A stretch of DNA of 64,000 nucleotides. Source: Balneolales bacterium (GTDB taxonomy: Bacteria; Bacteroidota; Rhodothermia; Balneolales; Cyclonatronaceae). Both the position numbers and the translations under genes were made by a program. The notes under the pieces are model-generated. The model saw only the letters and a list, made by a program, of their open reading frames with translations, was not told the DNA's origin and ran no database searches. This document shows, piece by piece, positions 16,976-25,831 of this stretch (position 1 is its first letter; the number at the start of each line of letters is the position of its first letter). Location of the stretch: the NCBI GenBank assembly GCA_020832405.1, contig JAFIET010000004.1, positions 30,866 through 94,865 of the forward strand, given 5' to 3'.

Positions 16976-17953
16976 ATGACCATAAAAGAGCTGAACGAAA
17001 TTATAGCAGGATACAGCGACGATTCGCTTAGGTTAATCCTGAAGGAGCTGTACAAAGCCGTGCCCAAGGCGCAGCGGGAAGAAAACAAGATCGACGAGCT
17101 CATCAAAAATCCGGAAGACTGGAAGAAACCAAAGAAGGCGTACGCAAAAATACCGGGGGTGAAGGAGCTCGCAATACAAATTGATACGTTTGTGGACCGT
17201 GCTTATAACGGGTTGTATATCCGCCCGAACGGTAGCGTAAACAAAAAAAACCGGTCACAATGGCGGCTGCCGGTAATCAGCTTTGTGAAGGCCCTGCAGG
17301 CACATGCGGGGGTAACCGGAGAAGACCGGAAAACAGCTGCCGACGCGGCCCTTAGCCTGTACGAGCTGATGTGGACTGCCCGCTATGAAGCCAAACTTTT
17401 CGCCTCAGATGAACCTTTTGAAGCCATTAATTTCAGCAACGTGGCTTTTTTCGGACTTGTGCTGAGCTTAATGCGGGGCAGCATGCCGTGGAGCGATTAT
17501 ATACGGGAGGGGCTGGAACTGCTGCTCATGAACACAATGGCATCTGCTGACAGAAGGATGTCGCTGATCCAGGAGTTTGTCTATACCATTAATAACACAG
17601 AGCTTAGCGAAATAACAATCAGCATCGGTACTGAAATGCTGAGGAAACTAAAAAAACCTGAGCGGCAGACCGGCAGGCGCATCATTATCAGTGAAGTTAG
17701 TCCCTATGAAACCCTTGTTAAGATCATTTTTGGGTGCTTCTGTATGCTTCATGAATATGAGCGGGGAGTTGATTTTCTGAAAGAAGAGCTCAGCTACTAC
17801 GATGAAGAATTAATAACCCATCATGTACTTGGTGCTCTCATTGGAGTTCGCTCGTTTGATCTTTTCATGCGTGAATATGAGGCCGCAGTGGAAAGCGGCA
17901 TAACGGTTGACCGGACGCTGGAGAATTACTACGACCACCTGAGCAGCATTTAA
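16976..17953 (+). CDS. Hypothetical all-helical protein
   Basis: A 325-residue soluble protein I do not recognise. Predicted almost wholly alpha-helical, with repeated helix pairs from about residue 95 on that suggest a TPR/HEAT-like solenoid. The N-terminal 60 residues contain two lysine-rich helices (LILKELYKAVPKAQREENKI and DWKKPKKAYAKI). No signal peptide or enzyme motif. Start and end are clear and codon usage looks coding. It follows the antitoxin-like gene in the same direction, but the 113-base gap allows a separate promoter. Confidence 0.75.
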   Translation: MTIKELNEIIAGYSDDSLRLILKELYKAVPKAQREENKIDELIKNPEDWKKPKKAYAKIPGVKELAIQIDTFVDRAYNGLYIRPNGSVNKKNRSQWRLPVISFVKALQAHAGVTGEDRKTAADAALSLYELMWTARYEAKLFASDEPFEAINFSNVAFFGLVLSLMRGSMPWSDYIREGLELLLMNTMASADRRMSLIQEFVYTINNTELSEITISIGTEMLRKLKKPERQTGRRIIISEVSPYETLVKIIFGCFCMLHEYERGVDFLKEELSYYDEELITHHVLGALIGVRSFDLFMREYEAAVESGITVDRTLENYYDHLSSI

Positions 17954-17991
17954 CGGGGATAAAGATTTTCTGCTGACAAACCGGCATCACA

Positions 17992-18273
17992 TCATTCTTC
18001 CCCGCTTTCCATGGTCCAGGCGCTGAGGTCATCCTGCCAGTTTACGCGCAGCAGGTTGGGGGCGCAGCAGGTCTGGCAGTCTTCAACATACTCCTGTTCC
18101 ATGCCCTGGCTCGGGTCGATAAACGTATGGTTGGCAGCCCCGCAGAAGCTGCAGTTGAAGTTTCCCTGCTGAATGCTTACGTCGCTGAAACCGTCGTCGT
18201 AGTCATCCCAGGTTTCATCATCATCAAAACCGAAGTCATCATCGTCGTCATCATCATCATCAAAATTAATCAT
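17992..18273 (-). CDS. CPXCG-motif cysteine-rich protein with poly-Asp N-terminus
   Basis: About 93 residues. The ATG at 18273 gives MINF followed by nine consecutive aspartates and a further acidic stretch (about half of the first 30 residues are Asp). The rest is the CPXCG zinc-ribbon family: FNCSFCGAANHTFIDPSQG, then QEYVEDCQTCCAPN. Two Cys pairs bind one zinc ion. Family members are about 60-70 residues and of unknown function; the acidic extension is extra. The trinucleotide tract coding for the Asp run (about 18244-18262) could change in length by slippage. Confidence 0.85.
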   Translation of the reverse strand: MINFDDDDDDDDDFGFDDDETWDDYDDGFSDVSIQQGNFNCSFCGAANHTFIDPSQGMEQEYVEDCQTCCAPNLLRVNWQDDLSAWTMESGEE

Positions 18274-18345
18274 ACATAAAATTGTTTTTGACCGGATAAG
18301 CAGATGGGGCACAGCAGCCTTCATCCGAAAATTAAAAAATCAGGA

Positions 18346-18384
18346 AACCAAAAGGGACGCGATTCAGTCGCGTCCCTTTTGGTT
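18346..18384 (-). terminator. Strong hairpin terminator after the PLD-like gene
   Basis: A perfect 17-bp stem (18346-18362 with 18368-18384) and 5-nt loop. It is nearly symmetrical and could work in both directions; on the reverse strand it ends the large secreted protein gene whose stop is at 18410. Confidence 0.85.
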
Positions 18385-18409
18385 TGGAGAAAATAACTGA
18401 GGCTTACGC

Positions 18410-21400
18410 TTATTTGATGAGCGTCATTTTACGGGTAAACTGCTGACCGCTGCCCAGCTGCATGCTGTACAGGTACACGCCGCTTGCCAGCCGTGAGGCA
18501 TCGAAGCTTACGGTGTGCCTGCCCGCGCTCATGCTTTCATTGCGCACCAGGGTTGCGACCACCCGACCGGTGATGTCGTACACATTTATCGTAACCTGCT
18601 CCTGATTCGGAAGCTCAAAACTGAGGTTCGTTGTAGGGTTGAACGGGTTCGGATAGTTCTGGGAGAGGGATGCCACCATCGGAACTTCATAACCGGTGTC
18701 GTCGATATTCACCGGAACGTTGAAGGTATCTTCCCCGCCGGCCTGCCAGTAGCGGGCTGCGAACTCCTGGAAGTATTCGTTAGCCAGACGGCTGCTGCGG
18801 ATGATGAGGGTGTTTTCATCATTTGAGAAGTTGGCGTTGGCCGACCAGTTGTGTGAGCCGGTGATGACCGTTGCATTGCTGCCGGCTTGTTCGCCGTCAA
18901 CTATCGCGGTCTTGTGGTGAAGCAGGCCGAACTCGCCCTGCGGCAGATGGTGCACATCGGCCCAGCCGCTGAGGTAATCCCACTCGCTGCCCTGCCCCGC
19001 TATCTGCCCGATTACACCGCGAACGTTCACGCCCTGATTGAAGCGCGAAAGCATGGTGTTGGAAATCGGCCGGCGGGTAATCAGGTTCAGGTTCAGATCG
19101 ATGCTTTCCTGTGCCGTAGCCAGGGTGCGGTTGATCTGCGCCTCGGTGCTGCCCTGCGGGCTAAAGTACAGCTGCACATAGGTTTGGTCTTCGCCAATCC
19201 AGAAAGAGGACGCGTTCACAACCTTCTTATCAGCACTGAATCGCGCCTGATTCGGGCGAAACGCGCCGGACTCGGCCCCCCACATCTGGTTGAACTCACG
19301 CCAGTAGGAACGGGCGAGGGCCACATCCTGAATGTTGAGCATGTTCTGGAACTGATTATTGGTGCCGTCGTCGGTGGCATTCCAGGAACTGGTAACGACC
19401 CAGGTTTTGTGATAATCCTGATGGAAGGCATCAATCACGGCAAATTTGTTGTGCATCTGCTCGATGCTGTTGGCCTGCACAGCCGGTACACCTGCATTTT
19501 GCATACGGGTGATGACCGCGTTGGTATTGCCGGTATGATTGGAGCCGATCACGCGAACCTGCACTCCGCGCTGATGCGCAGCGATGATGGCGTCGCCGAT
19601 GGCGTTGCCTGCCGCACCGCTGATGGAGTAGAAGGCAAATTCGGCTGAAACTTCGGCAGCATTGATAAACTCAATGAGGCGGTCAGCAAAATTAACGTTC
19701 TGCTGTGCTTCGGTGAACAGGGCCAGCTCATGCGCAACGCTCTGATTAAACAGCGCGATGATCTCCCCGGTTGATCCTGCGGGGGAGGCGGTGGAGCTGA
19801 GATAGCGGGACGTTACGCTTGTATCCTGACCTGCAGCAGAGCGCAGCTCAAACTCGAAGGTTTCGGCATACCAAAGCCCGTCGATAGTAACACTGTGGAA
19901 GGTTTTCGGGGTCTCATCAACGATGGTGCCCAGTTCGAGGGATGAGGTGAGTCCGTAGCGGACTTCCGTGTGCCCCGGCGCTTCCGTTTCCCATTCGAGG
20001 GTGATGGAGTTGGCCGTAGTCGTAACCGTGTAAGGCGGAGCAGTTGCAATGATGGGTCCGACTGTAGAGCGGATATCGCTGCGGAAACGCGGCAGAATCT
20101 GCTGATTGGCAAGGAAACGGCCGGCTACCCCGGTAATTTCAGTTAAACTGTTGGGGATAAGCGCACCAGGGATGTTGGTGAAGTTATCGACCCGCAGCTG
20201 CGACTCAGCCGTGCCGTCGGTAATGGTATAGTTCGTGCCGCCGGAAAATACGCCCGAGTTGGTGAAGGTAACATCGGTGAGCCGTACAAGCTGCCCTTCA
20301 AAATCACCGCTGTTGAGCTGTGCAAGGGTGATGTCGGCAGGCTCGACTTCATCGTTGGCTTCATTAAATACTTCAAACGAGGTATGATTGATTACCTGAA
20401 GCAGCTGATTGAAATTACCGATCTGTCCGGTTACGACGAGCGAATCGCCTATGATAGCGCCTACGAGGTAATCCTGCCTCATAATTTCGTCGCTGTACCA
20501 GGCAATACCGCCGGTTTCATCCTGAAAATAGACCGGGCCTGCAAACTGATCGGCTACAGTAACCCGACCGGCAACGGTAACGACCGTGCCCTGCGGCAGG
20601 CTGCGGGCAACCGCTATCGGAAGCGGCTCTGAGGTATCGAGGGTTTCGGCCGAGAGGTTTATTGTGAAAGCCGGCTGCTCAGGGTCGTTGGTTTCGAAGC
20701 TGAGGCTGCCCGAATAAACGCCGTTTTCGGGAGCATCAAAGACGATGCTTACCGTGGCCGTTTCCAGATTTCCGAGGGTAACATTCAGGTCGCCTTCAAT
20801 CGAGAACGCATCACCCTGAACGCTGGCATTGGTGATTTCGAGCGGGGTCTGCCCTTCGTTGCGCAGGCGCAGGTTTGCGGAGCCGCTGCCGGTAGTGGTT
20901 CCGAAATCGAAGGTGCCGCCGCTCTGGAAAGGCGCATCGTTGATACGCACCACAAGTACCGGCTCTTCGGTTTCCTGTACATAATCGGTGATGAGCACAT
21001 CATCCACGTTGATGCGGTTTCCGGCGGTGCGATCAAAACGCAGACGCACATTGCCGGGAATGTTCTGGGTTACGGTGTACTGCTCGAGGGTATTGCTAAG
21101 AGTGAAGGCCGGACCCACCGGTTGCCATGTAGAGCCGCCGTTGGTGGAAACGCTGACCTGCACTACACCGCCGGTATCGTTGGCAAATCCGGAATTAGCG
21201 GCGTAGAAGGTAACCTCGCTCATACCGTTTGGATAATCGAAATTCATTTCAATAAAGCCGGCGCGAATCCGTGCAGAACGGGTGCCGTTTTTGCGGTCGT
21301 TTGAGTCTGTGCCAATGAGGGCATCACTAAAAAACCAGGTTCCGGAACTTAAATCAACCGGAGCGGCAGCGTATCCGCCTTTAACTCCCTGTTCCATGTC

Positions 21401-21481
21401 TTCAAAAAGCTGAGCCTGAACCATAGCGGGCATCGCCATAACACAAGCCAGCACTGCTGTGCGTAACCAAAATTTCATCAT
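18410..21481 (-). CDS. Secreted phospholipase D-like protein with T9SS sorting domain
   Basis: A 1023-residue exported protein. Order of parts: signal peptide (to AMVQAQ, about 24); a jelly-roll-like domain; a choice-of-anchor D repeat (FDFGTTTGSGSANLRLRNEG, about 190-300); an OB-fold/DUF5689-like region (VVTVAGRVTVADQF onward); a fibronectin III-like segment; and two phospholipase D half-domains with HKD motifs HNKFAVID and HHKTAIVD. The last 90 residues are a type A sorting domain (NYPNPFNPTT, ending FTRKMTLIK). PLD-fold enzymes with two HKD motifs cleave phosphodiesters in lipids or DNA; with OB-fold and secretion an extracellular nuclease is plausible (inference). Confidence 0.88.
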   Translation of the reverse strand: MMKFWLRTAVLACVMAMPAMVQAQLFEDMEQGVKGGYAAAPVDLSSGTWFFSDALIGTDSNDRKNGTRSARIRAGFIEMNFDYPNGMSEVTFYAANSGFANDTGGVVQVSVSTNGGSTWQPVGPAFTLSNTLEQYTVTQNIPGNVRLRFDRTAGNRINVDDVLITDYVQETEEPVLVVRINDAPFQSGGTFDFGTTTGSGSANLRLRNEGQTPLEITNASVQGDAFSIEGDLNVTLGNLETATVSIVFDAPENGVYSGSLSFETNDPEQPAFTINLSAETLDTSEPLPIAVARSLPQGTVVTVAGRVTVADQFAGPVYFQDETGGIAWYSDEIMRQDYLVGAIIGDSLVVTGQIGNFNQLLQVINHTSFEVFNEANDEVEPADITLAQLNSGDFEGQLVRLTDVTFTNSGVFSGGTNYTITDGTAESQLRVDNFTNIPGALIPNSLTEITGVAGRFLANQQILPRFRSDIRSTVGPIIATAPPYTVTTTANSITLEWETEAPGHTEVRYGLTSSLELGTIVDETPKTFHSVTIDGLWYAETFEFELRSAAGQDTSVTSRYLSSTASPAGSTGEIIALFNQSVAHELALFTEAQQNVNFADRLIEFINAAEVSAEFAFYSISGAAGNAIGDAIIAAHQRGVQVRVIGSNHTGNTNAVITRMQNAGVPAVQANSIEQMHNKFAVIDAFHQDYHKTWVVTSSWNATDDGTNNQFQNMLNIQDVALARSYWREFNQMWGAESGAFRPNQARFSADKKVVNASSFWIGEDQTYVQLYFSPQGSTEAQINRTLATAQESIDLNLNLITRRPISNTMLSRFNQGVNVRGVIGQIAGQGSEWDYLSGWADVHHLPQGEFGLLHHKTAIVDGEQAGSNATVITGSHNWSANANFSNDENTLIIRSSRLANEYFQEFAARYWQAGGEDTFNVPVNIDDTGYEVPMVASLSQNYPNPFNPTTNLSFELPNQEQVTINVYDITGRVVATLVRNESMSAGRHTVSFDASRLASGVYLYSMQLGSGQQFTRKMTLIK

Positions 21482-21875
21482 AAAAAACTGCTTTCTTTGA
21501 ATAAAAACGAATTGAGCTATCAGTCGGCCACTAAAATCATCAGAGCATTTCGCCCGTCAGCTTTCACCGCAAAAGGGCGACCGGAAACGGGATGAAGTCT
21601 CTCAGATTTCTTGAACCGAATGATGCAGAACTGAAGCGTTCTGATTTATGCTTTCTTTAAACTGAGAGCGATACGGAGGGCACAAAAGCCCCGATTCAGC
21701 AGTTTCGAATAACAGTCCGGATATTTGAACATCTACCCAATAGTAAAACACGATTGAATGAAACGAAAAACACCAACATAAAAATGAATGCTACAATCCA
21801 TTACCTAACTTACGAATTAAAAAGGAAAAAGCATTGATGCTACATCAGGCTTTAACAAATGGGTAATCTGCAGCT
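21482..21875. other. Intergenic region without supported gene
   Basis: About 390 bases between two reverse-strand genes. No coding frame or RNA gene is evident. The part nearest 21482 must carry the promoter of the PLD-like gene. A short AACCGG/CCGGTT stem (21876-21894) abuts the stop of the glycosyltransferase gene but has no T-tail. Confidence 0.4.
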
Positions 21876-21894
21876 AACCGGGGCAACTCCGGTT

Positions 21895-23019
21895 TCAGGC
21901 CATGCTGTTTCTCTTTTTTACGCCTTCGAGCAGATCGTCAAGAACCCTGATGTTTCGTGACCAGTCGAGGTGCCGGTTTATATTTCGAAGGGTTCTTCCC
22001 GGAAGTGGTTTAACGCGGCCGAGCAGCAACCTGCGCATTTTCCGGTAGAGATCGTCTTCATCATCATAAAAAACGGGGGCATGAAGCAGCGGCTCATGCA
22101 GGCTTTGGGGGATGAGCTCAGGATACGTAAGATCGCGGGGTACCATGGGGTGGCAACCACAGTAAACGGCTTCCATAAGTGCTGTACAAAAGAATTCATA
22201 GCGGGATGTAGAGAGCACAATATCCCCCTGCTGCAGCAAGGCTGCATATTTCTGCTGATCCGAAACATAGCCGTAGTGCAGAATGCGGTCGCCGAAACGA
22301 TCGCGCAGGCTGCGGAGGTCGCGGCTCTCGTTATGAAGCTGCTCCCCGGCAAGAATGAGATCGAAATCGCACTCTGCATCATCAAGCCGGCTGATGATGC
22401 GGTTGAACATTTCCGGATTGCGGTCATACTCCCACCGCTGATTCCACACAATTACCGGTGCACGTTTGCGTATCGGTTCTGCAGGTTTTAAATCAAGCTC
22501 CCGCAGACTGATGCCGGGATGCACAATCCGGCTTTTCCCTCTTAGGGTATCAGCCAGCTCGAGATAGCGACGGTCTGAATATTTTTTCAGAAAAGCAGGC
22601 AGTGCGGTAAAAAACTCATCGAAGTGAAATTTCGAGTTGAACCAAAGCTCATCTGCCACAAGCGCGCTTAGGTAATTAATATAACAGTAGGTTTCATCGC
22701 GCTCCTCCCCGAGCGGCAGCGGCATGGTAAGCTGATTTTCGTGCATATACATCACGCAGGGGGTATGGGCAAAACGCGGGTTGCTGAGTGCAATGAACGC
22801 AGGGAGATTGGTCATGGAGCTGGCAAAGATGAGATCAACAGAATCCTGAACCAGCCGGGTTTCTTCAGCAAGACTCACAGCGCCGCCGCTCATACGCCAC
22901 TTCCAGGAGATATCGCTGAGGCTCACCGGGAAAATCTGATGCCGGGAGTGTTCGCAAAACCCTTTCATAAAAGCTTTATGTGAGCCGCCGCTATAGGGTT
23001 CGAGGTAGAGGATATTCAT
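21895..23019 (-). CDS. DUF3524/QTMAN-type glycosyltransferase (tRNA-queuosine mannosyltransferase-like)
   Basis: About 374 residues from ATG 23019 (MNILYLEPYSGGSHKAFMKG). The opening, then FPVSLSDISWKWRMSGGA, VMYMHENQLTMPLP and NYLSALVADELWFNSKFHFDEF, match the DUF3524 N-terminal domain joined to a GT4-type glycosyltransferase domain (VVWNQRWEYDRNPE-like segment and CTALMEAVYCGCHPMVP near the sugar-nucleotide site). The vertebrate homolog (GTDC1/QTMAN) mannosylates queuosine in tRNA-Asp. A bacterial homolog may do the same or glycosylate another small molecule. No queuosine genes are nearby. An upstream in-frame extension is not family-like. Confidence 0.85.
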   Translation of the reverse strand: MNILYLEPYSGGSHKAFMKGFCEHSRHQIFPVSLSDISWKWRMSGGAVSLAEETRLVQDSVDLIFASSMTNLPAFIALSNPRFAHTPCVMYMHENQLTMPLPLGEERDETYCYINYLSALVADELWFNSKFHFDEFFTALPAFLKKYSDRRYLELADTLRGKSRIVHPGISLRELDLKPAEPIRKRAPVIVWNQRWEYDRNPEMFNRIISRLDDAECDFDLILAGEQLHNESRDLRSLRDRFGDRILHYGYVSDQQKYAALLQQGDIVLSTSRYEFFCTALMEAVYCGCHPMVPRDLTYPELIPQSLHEPLLHAPVFYDDEDDLYRKMRRLLLGRVKPLPGRTLRNINRHLDWSRNIRVLDDLLEGVKKRNSMA

Positions 23020-23084
23020 GCACAATTCCATTTCGATTGAAGGTAACCGTAGCTGCAAAATACAGCAGTTCACGGTAAAAACAG

Positions 23085-23110
23085 AAAAAGCTGCACAAGG
23101 GCAGCTTTTT
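23085..23110 (-). terminator. Terminator of the peroxiredoxin gene
   Basis: AAAAAGCTGC (23085-23094) and GCAGCTTTTT (23101-23110), perfect 10-bp stem with a 6-nt loop and T-tails on both strands. Confidence 0.8.
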
Positions 23111-23139
23111 CATAATCTGATTTGATTTCAGCCGGTGAA

Positions 23140-23601
23140 TCAGGCCAGGGCTTCTTTAACCTTGCCAAAATCAGGCAGGTCTGATGCTTTCTCGAGAATT
23201 TCAGCATACTGAATGGTTCCTTCTTTATCCACCACAAAGGCAGAACGTTTGGCTACGCCGTACATGCCAAAAAACTCGTCGTACAGACAACCGTAAGCTT
23301 TCGCAGTTTCCTTGTTGAAATCACTCAGAAGCTGAAAATTATAGTTTTGGGCTTTTTTGAACTCTTTAAGAGTAAAGAAGCTGTCAACGCTGATGGCAAG
23401 TACTTCGGCATCGAGGGTTTCAAACTGCTTCAGGTTATCACGAACATGACAGAGTTCATCAGTACAAACAGATGTGTAAGCCAGGGGGAAGAACAGAACA
23501 ACAACATTCTTCTTACCTGCGAAGTCAGAAAGGCTTACTTCCTGACCGTCTGAATTTTTTAAAGTGAAACCGGGGGCTTTATCGCCTTTAGAAAGTGCCA
23601 T
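23140..23601 (-). CDS. Peroxiredoxin (AhpC/TSA, AhpE-like)
   Basis: A 153-residue thiol peroxidase that reduces hydrogen peroxide and organic peroxides in the cytoplasm. The thioredoxin-like fold begins KGDKAPGFTLKNSDGQEVSL; the peroxidatic cysteine is Cys46 in PLAYTSVCTDELC with a second cysteine five residues on (Cys51). Catalytic Thr/Ser and the conserved SDFNKETAKAYG segment are present. Start is the ATG at 23601. The FFPLAYTSVCT wording is that of the AhpE group. It is flanked by its own terminator. Confidence 0.9.
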   Translation of the reverse strand: MALSKGDKAPGFTLKNSDGQEVSLSDFAGKKNVVVLFFPLAYTSVCTDELCHVRDNLKQFETLDAEVLAISVDSFFTLKEFKKAQNYNFQLLSDFNKETAKAYGCLYDEFFGMYGVAKRSAFVVDKEGTIQYAEILEKASDLPDFGKVKEALA

Positions 23602-23702
23602 AAACAATTAAGTTAAGATGAATAAAAATTGGGATTATATTGAACAGGAAAAGCTTAGGGGTATTGCTTTCCGGAAACTGTTAAACTGCGGAGAGGGGGA
23701 AA

Positions 23703-24344
23703 TCAATCCTCAGATTCAGCTTCCTCCAGCCGGATTTGCTTAACGGCATGCTGATAACCGCTCACAAAAATCAGAACGCCCGTTGTGGCGATCAGCATCC
23801 ACACCCACGGGAAAGCGGTAACGGTTTCGGCAGGAAACCAAAATACGACGAAACTTAGGAGTACGAGTACAATTCCCAAAAAGCTATAGATGTACTCAAA
23901 CATTTTTGAGGTGAATAAGCCGAAGAGCAGTAAGGCTACAAAGATAGCACCGCCTTCATAAATACCAATCATCACTTCCTGCAGGTAAACTGTCTGATAG
24001 AGCAAAATGTAGGCTGGAATCAGGGCCAGCGGGGCAAAATTAAACGCGTAGGGATATCGTGCAACCAGAGGGCGGTCTTCCCAGTTTTCGATACTAAGGG
24101 CTGTAAGCAACAGGCTTACGCCGGAAACCTGAGCCCATCCCATCAGGTTCAGCCTGTCAAGCGTTTGCTCGTCGATCAGGTTAAAATCGAGCAGCAACCA
24201 GGATGAGGAGCTCAAAAAGTAGAACAGTGACGCCCCCGCCCACCACAGGAACTTGGTGTTTCTTTCGACATTAAAAATGAGCAAAAAGCGAACGAGTACA
24301 TACAAAAGCGTTACGCTCAGTGCAATTGATAAATACCAAATCAT
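23703..24344 (-). CDS. Hypothetical multi-pass membrane protein
   Basis: A 213-residue protein with about seven hydrophobic helices and a short charged C-terminus (QIRLEEAESED). The first helix MIWYLSIALSVTLLYVLVRF serves as an uncleaved signal. I do not recognise the family; no catalytic or transport motif stands out. The start overlaps the stop of the upstream helical-bundle gene by 4 bases (24341-24344), so the two are translationally coupled and probably work together. Confidence 0.75.
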   Translation of the reverse strand: MIWYLSIALSVTLLYVLVRFLLIFNVERNTKFLWWAGASLFYFLSSSSWLLLDFNLIDEQTLDRLNLMGWAQVSGVSLLLTALSIENWEDRPLVARYPYAFNFAPLALIPAYILLYQTVYLQEVMIGIYEGGAIFVALLLFGLFTSKMFEYIYSFLGIVLVLLSFVVFWFPAETVTAFPWVWMLIATTGVLIFVSGYQHAVKQIRLEEAESED

Positions 24345-24847
24345 AGGCCGGGTTTTCCTTGCTCTTGTTTCGAGCGGTCGATGGAAAGCACGCGTTCTGC
24401 AACAAGCTTAAGCTGCTGACGCTCAAATGCGATCATTTCCTGTAACAGGCCTGCAATGCTTTGCTCTTCGCTGTTAATGATCCCGGTTTTAAGTATGTGA
24501 TCCTGCCCGATGGCTTTAAGGTAATCCACAAAACTCCTCCGGTTTTCAATTATGCTTTTGAGAACTGCTGCCGGGCTTTCATGCAATTGTGCATCATAAT
24601 CAACGGTTTTTCGGAAGTCCTGAGTAGCAGCATTGGGATCGGGCAGCGAAAATATTTTTTCAATCAGTGGCCGGTAGTAGGTCTGCTGCGCATGGTCAAT
24701 CAGGTAAATCATATCAAGCATAGATTCGATGCCGCCGCGCTTTTCAGCAACCGGTACCACATCAATCACGAGCATCAGCGCCTGTGCTTCATCAATCAGA
24801 TAAGCAGCATCATTAGTGAGGCGGCTGAAAAGTTCATTGGTATTCAT
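24341..24847 (-). CDS. DinB-like four-helix bundle protein
   Basis: A 168-residue soluble, all-helical protein. Helices at about 1-30, 40-70, 85-115 and 130-160 and the pattern YYRPLIEKIFSL, ENRRSFVDYLKAIG, LLQEMIAFERQQLKLVAERV suggest a DinB/YfiT-type four-helix bundle, although the three metal-binding histidines of that superfamily are not obvious (one candidate each at AQQ and HESPAA). Function unknown. It is coupled to the membrane protein gene at 24344. Confidence 0.6.
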   Translation of the reverse strand: MNTNELFSRLTNDAAYLIDEAQALMLVIDVVPVAEKRGGIESMLDMIYLIDHAQQTYYRPLIEKIFSLPDPNAATQDFRKTVDYDAQLHESPAAVLKSIIENRRSFVDYLKAIGQDHILKTGIINSEEQSIAGLLQEMIAFERQQLKLVAERVLSIDRSKQEQGKPGL

Positions 24848-24871
24848 TTTAGTTGCGCTAAAAATCCTTTC

Positions 24872-24910
24872 AAAAAAAAACCCGGAAATTCTGCTGAAAT
24901 CCGGGCCTTA
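24872..24910 (-). terminator. Terminator of nuoI
   Basis: CCCGGAAA/ATCCGGG arms (24881-24888 and 24899-24905) with a nine-base A-run at 24872-24880 that becomes the T-tail on the reverse strand, about 80 bases after the nuoI stop. Confidence 0.75.
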
Positions 24911-24987
24911 AGTGGTCTTAAATAAAAATTACCGGTTGGGCTGCGGCTCTGAACCATTCGTAGGGCCCGCAAGCCATTCAGAAATGA

Positions 24988-25662
24988 TCAGTTATTGCCC
25001 GACTTGTTTTTGGCTTCAAGAATATCAACAAGGGAAAGACCTGTGTCCCAGTTTTCATCACGGTTACGGACCGAGTGAATGTTGTTTTCTTCTTTGAAAT
25101 TCCAGAATTGTCCGAACTGACGGTTCTTGTATTCTTTCAGAAAGTCGAGACGTTCTTTGAGGTCTTCTTTGGCAACCAGGAGTTTTTCCTTGTCATAAAC
25201 GGCATCACCGCGGGAGTGAAAAACCAGATCGTAATCTTTACTCATCACGATAGCCTCTTCCGGGCATACTTCTTCGCAGAAACCGCAGTAAATACAGCGG
25301 AGCATGTTTATTTCAAAAAACTCCGGATAGCGTTCTTTTTCGTCGTCTGTTTCAGCGGCCTGCATGCTGATGGCGAGCGGCGGACATGCGCGGGCACAAA
25401 GGCCACAGGCAACACAGCGTTCTTTGCCATTGTCTTTAACCAAAACCGGACGCCCTCTGAAAATAGCGGGCGGGTCCCAGCGCTCTTCAGGGTAACGCAT
25501 GGTTACATCCGGTTTAAACATCTGCTTAAAGGTATAGGCCATACCTTTAAGAATTTCCGGAATGTAAAGTTTCTCAAGAAAAGTCAGTTTACGCTCATTC
25601 TGATGGTTATCGGTGAGCGCGTTACGTACCGGCTGATCAAGATTTTGGGTGTAGTCAATCAT
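24988..25662 (-). CDS. nuoI: NADH-quinone oxidoreductase subunit I
   Basis: About 224 residues from ATG 25662 ([10 protein letters not shown]). Subunit I of respiratory complex I carries two 4Fe-4S clusters (N6a, N6b) in the peripheral arm; both ligand sets are seen, [12 protein letters not shown] and [18 protein letters not shown]. The preceding [20 protein letters not shown] is the classical NuoI segment. The C-terminus is about 60 residues longer than in E. coli and charged ([20 protein letters not shown]). It is alone here: no other nuo genes within the window, and it has its own terminator. Confidence 0.92.
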   Translation of the reverse strand: MIDYTQNLDQPVRNALTDNHQNERKLTFLEKLYIPEILKGMAYTFKQMFKPDVTMRYPEERWDPPAIFRGRPVLVKDNGKERCVACGLCARACPPLAISMQAAETDDEKERYPEFFEINMLRCIYCGFCEEVCPEEAIVMSKDYDLVFHSRGDAVYDKEKLLVAKEDLKERLDFLKEYKNRQFGQFWNFKEENNIHSVRNRDENWDTGLSLVDILEAKNKSGNN

Positions 25663-25810
25663 AATTATTAGTAATGGTTGAACGGATAAAAAATCGGCAG
25701 TAGGTTTTGCTGAAAATCGGGAACAAACACCCGTAGCAGGCAGATTTAAGCTCAGCTTTCGGAATGGCTGCAAATATCAAAGATACCATTTGTAATTCCG
25801 GTTTTCAATT

Positions 25811-25831
25811 CAAAAAAGGCATTATTGCCTT
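25811..25831 (-). terminator. Short terminator overlapping the der stop codon
   Basis: AAGGCA (25816-25821) and TGCCTT (25826-25831) form a 6-bp stem, and the A-run at 25812-25817 gives a T-tail on the reverse strand. The stem includes the der stop codon. Weak but correctly placed. Confidence 0.5.
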
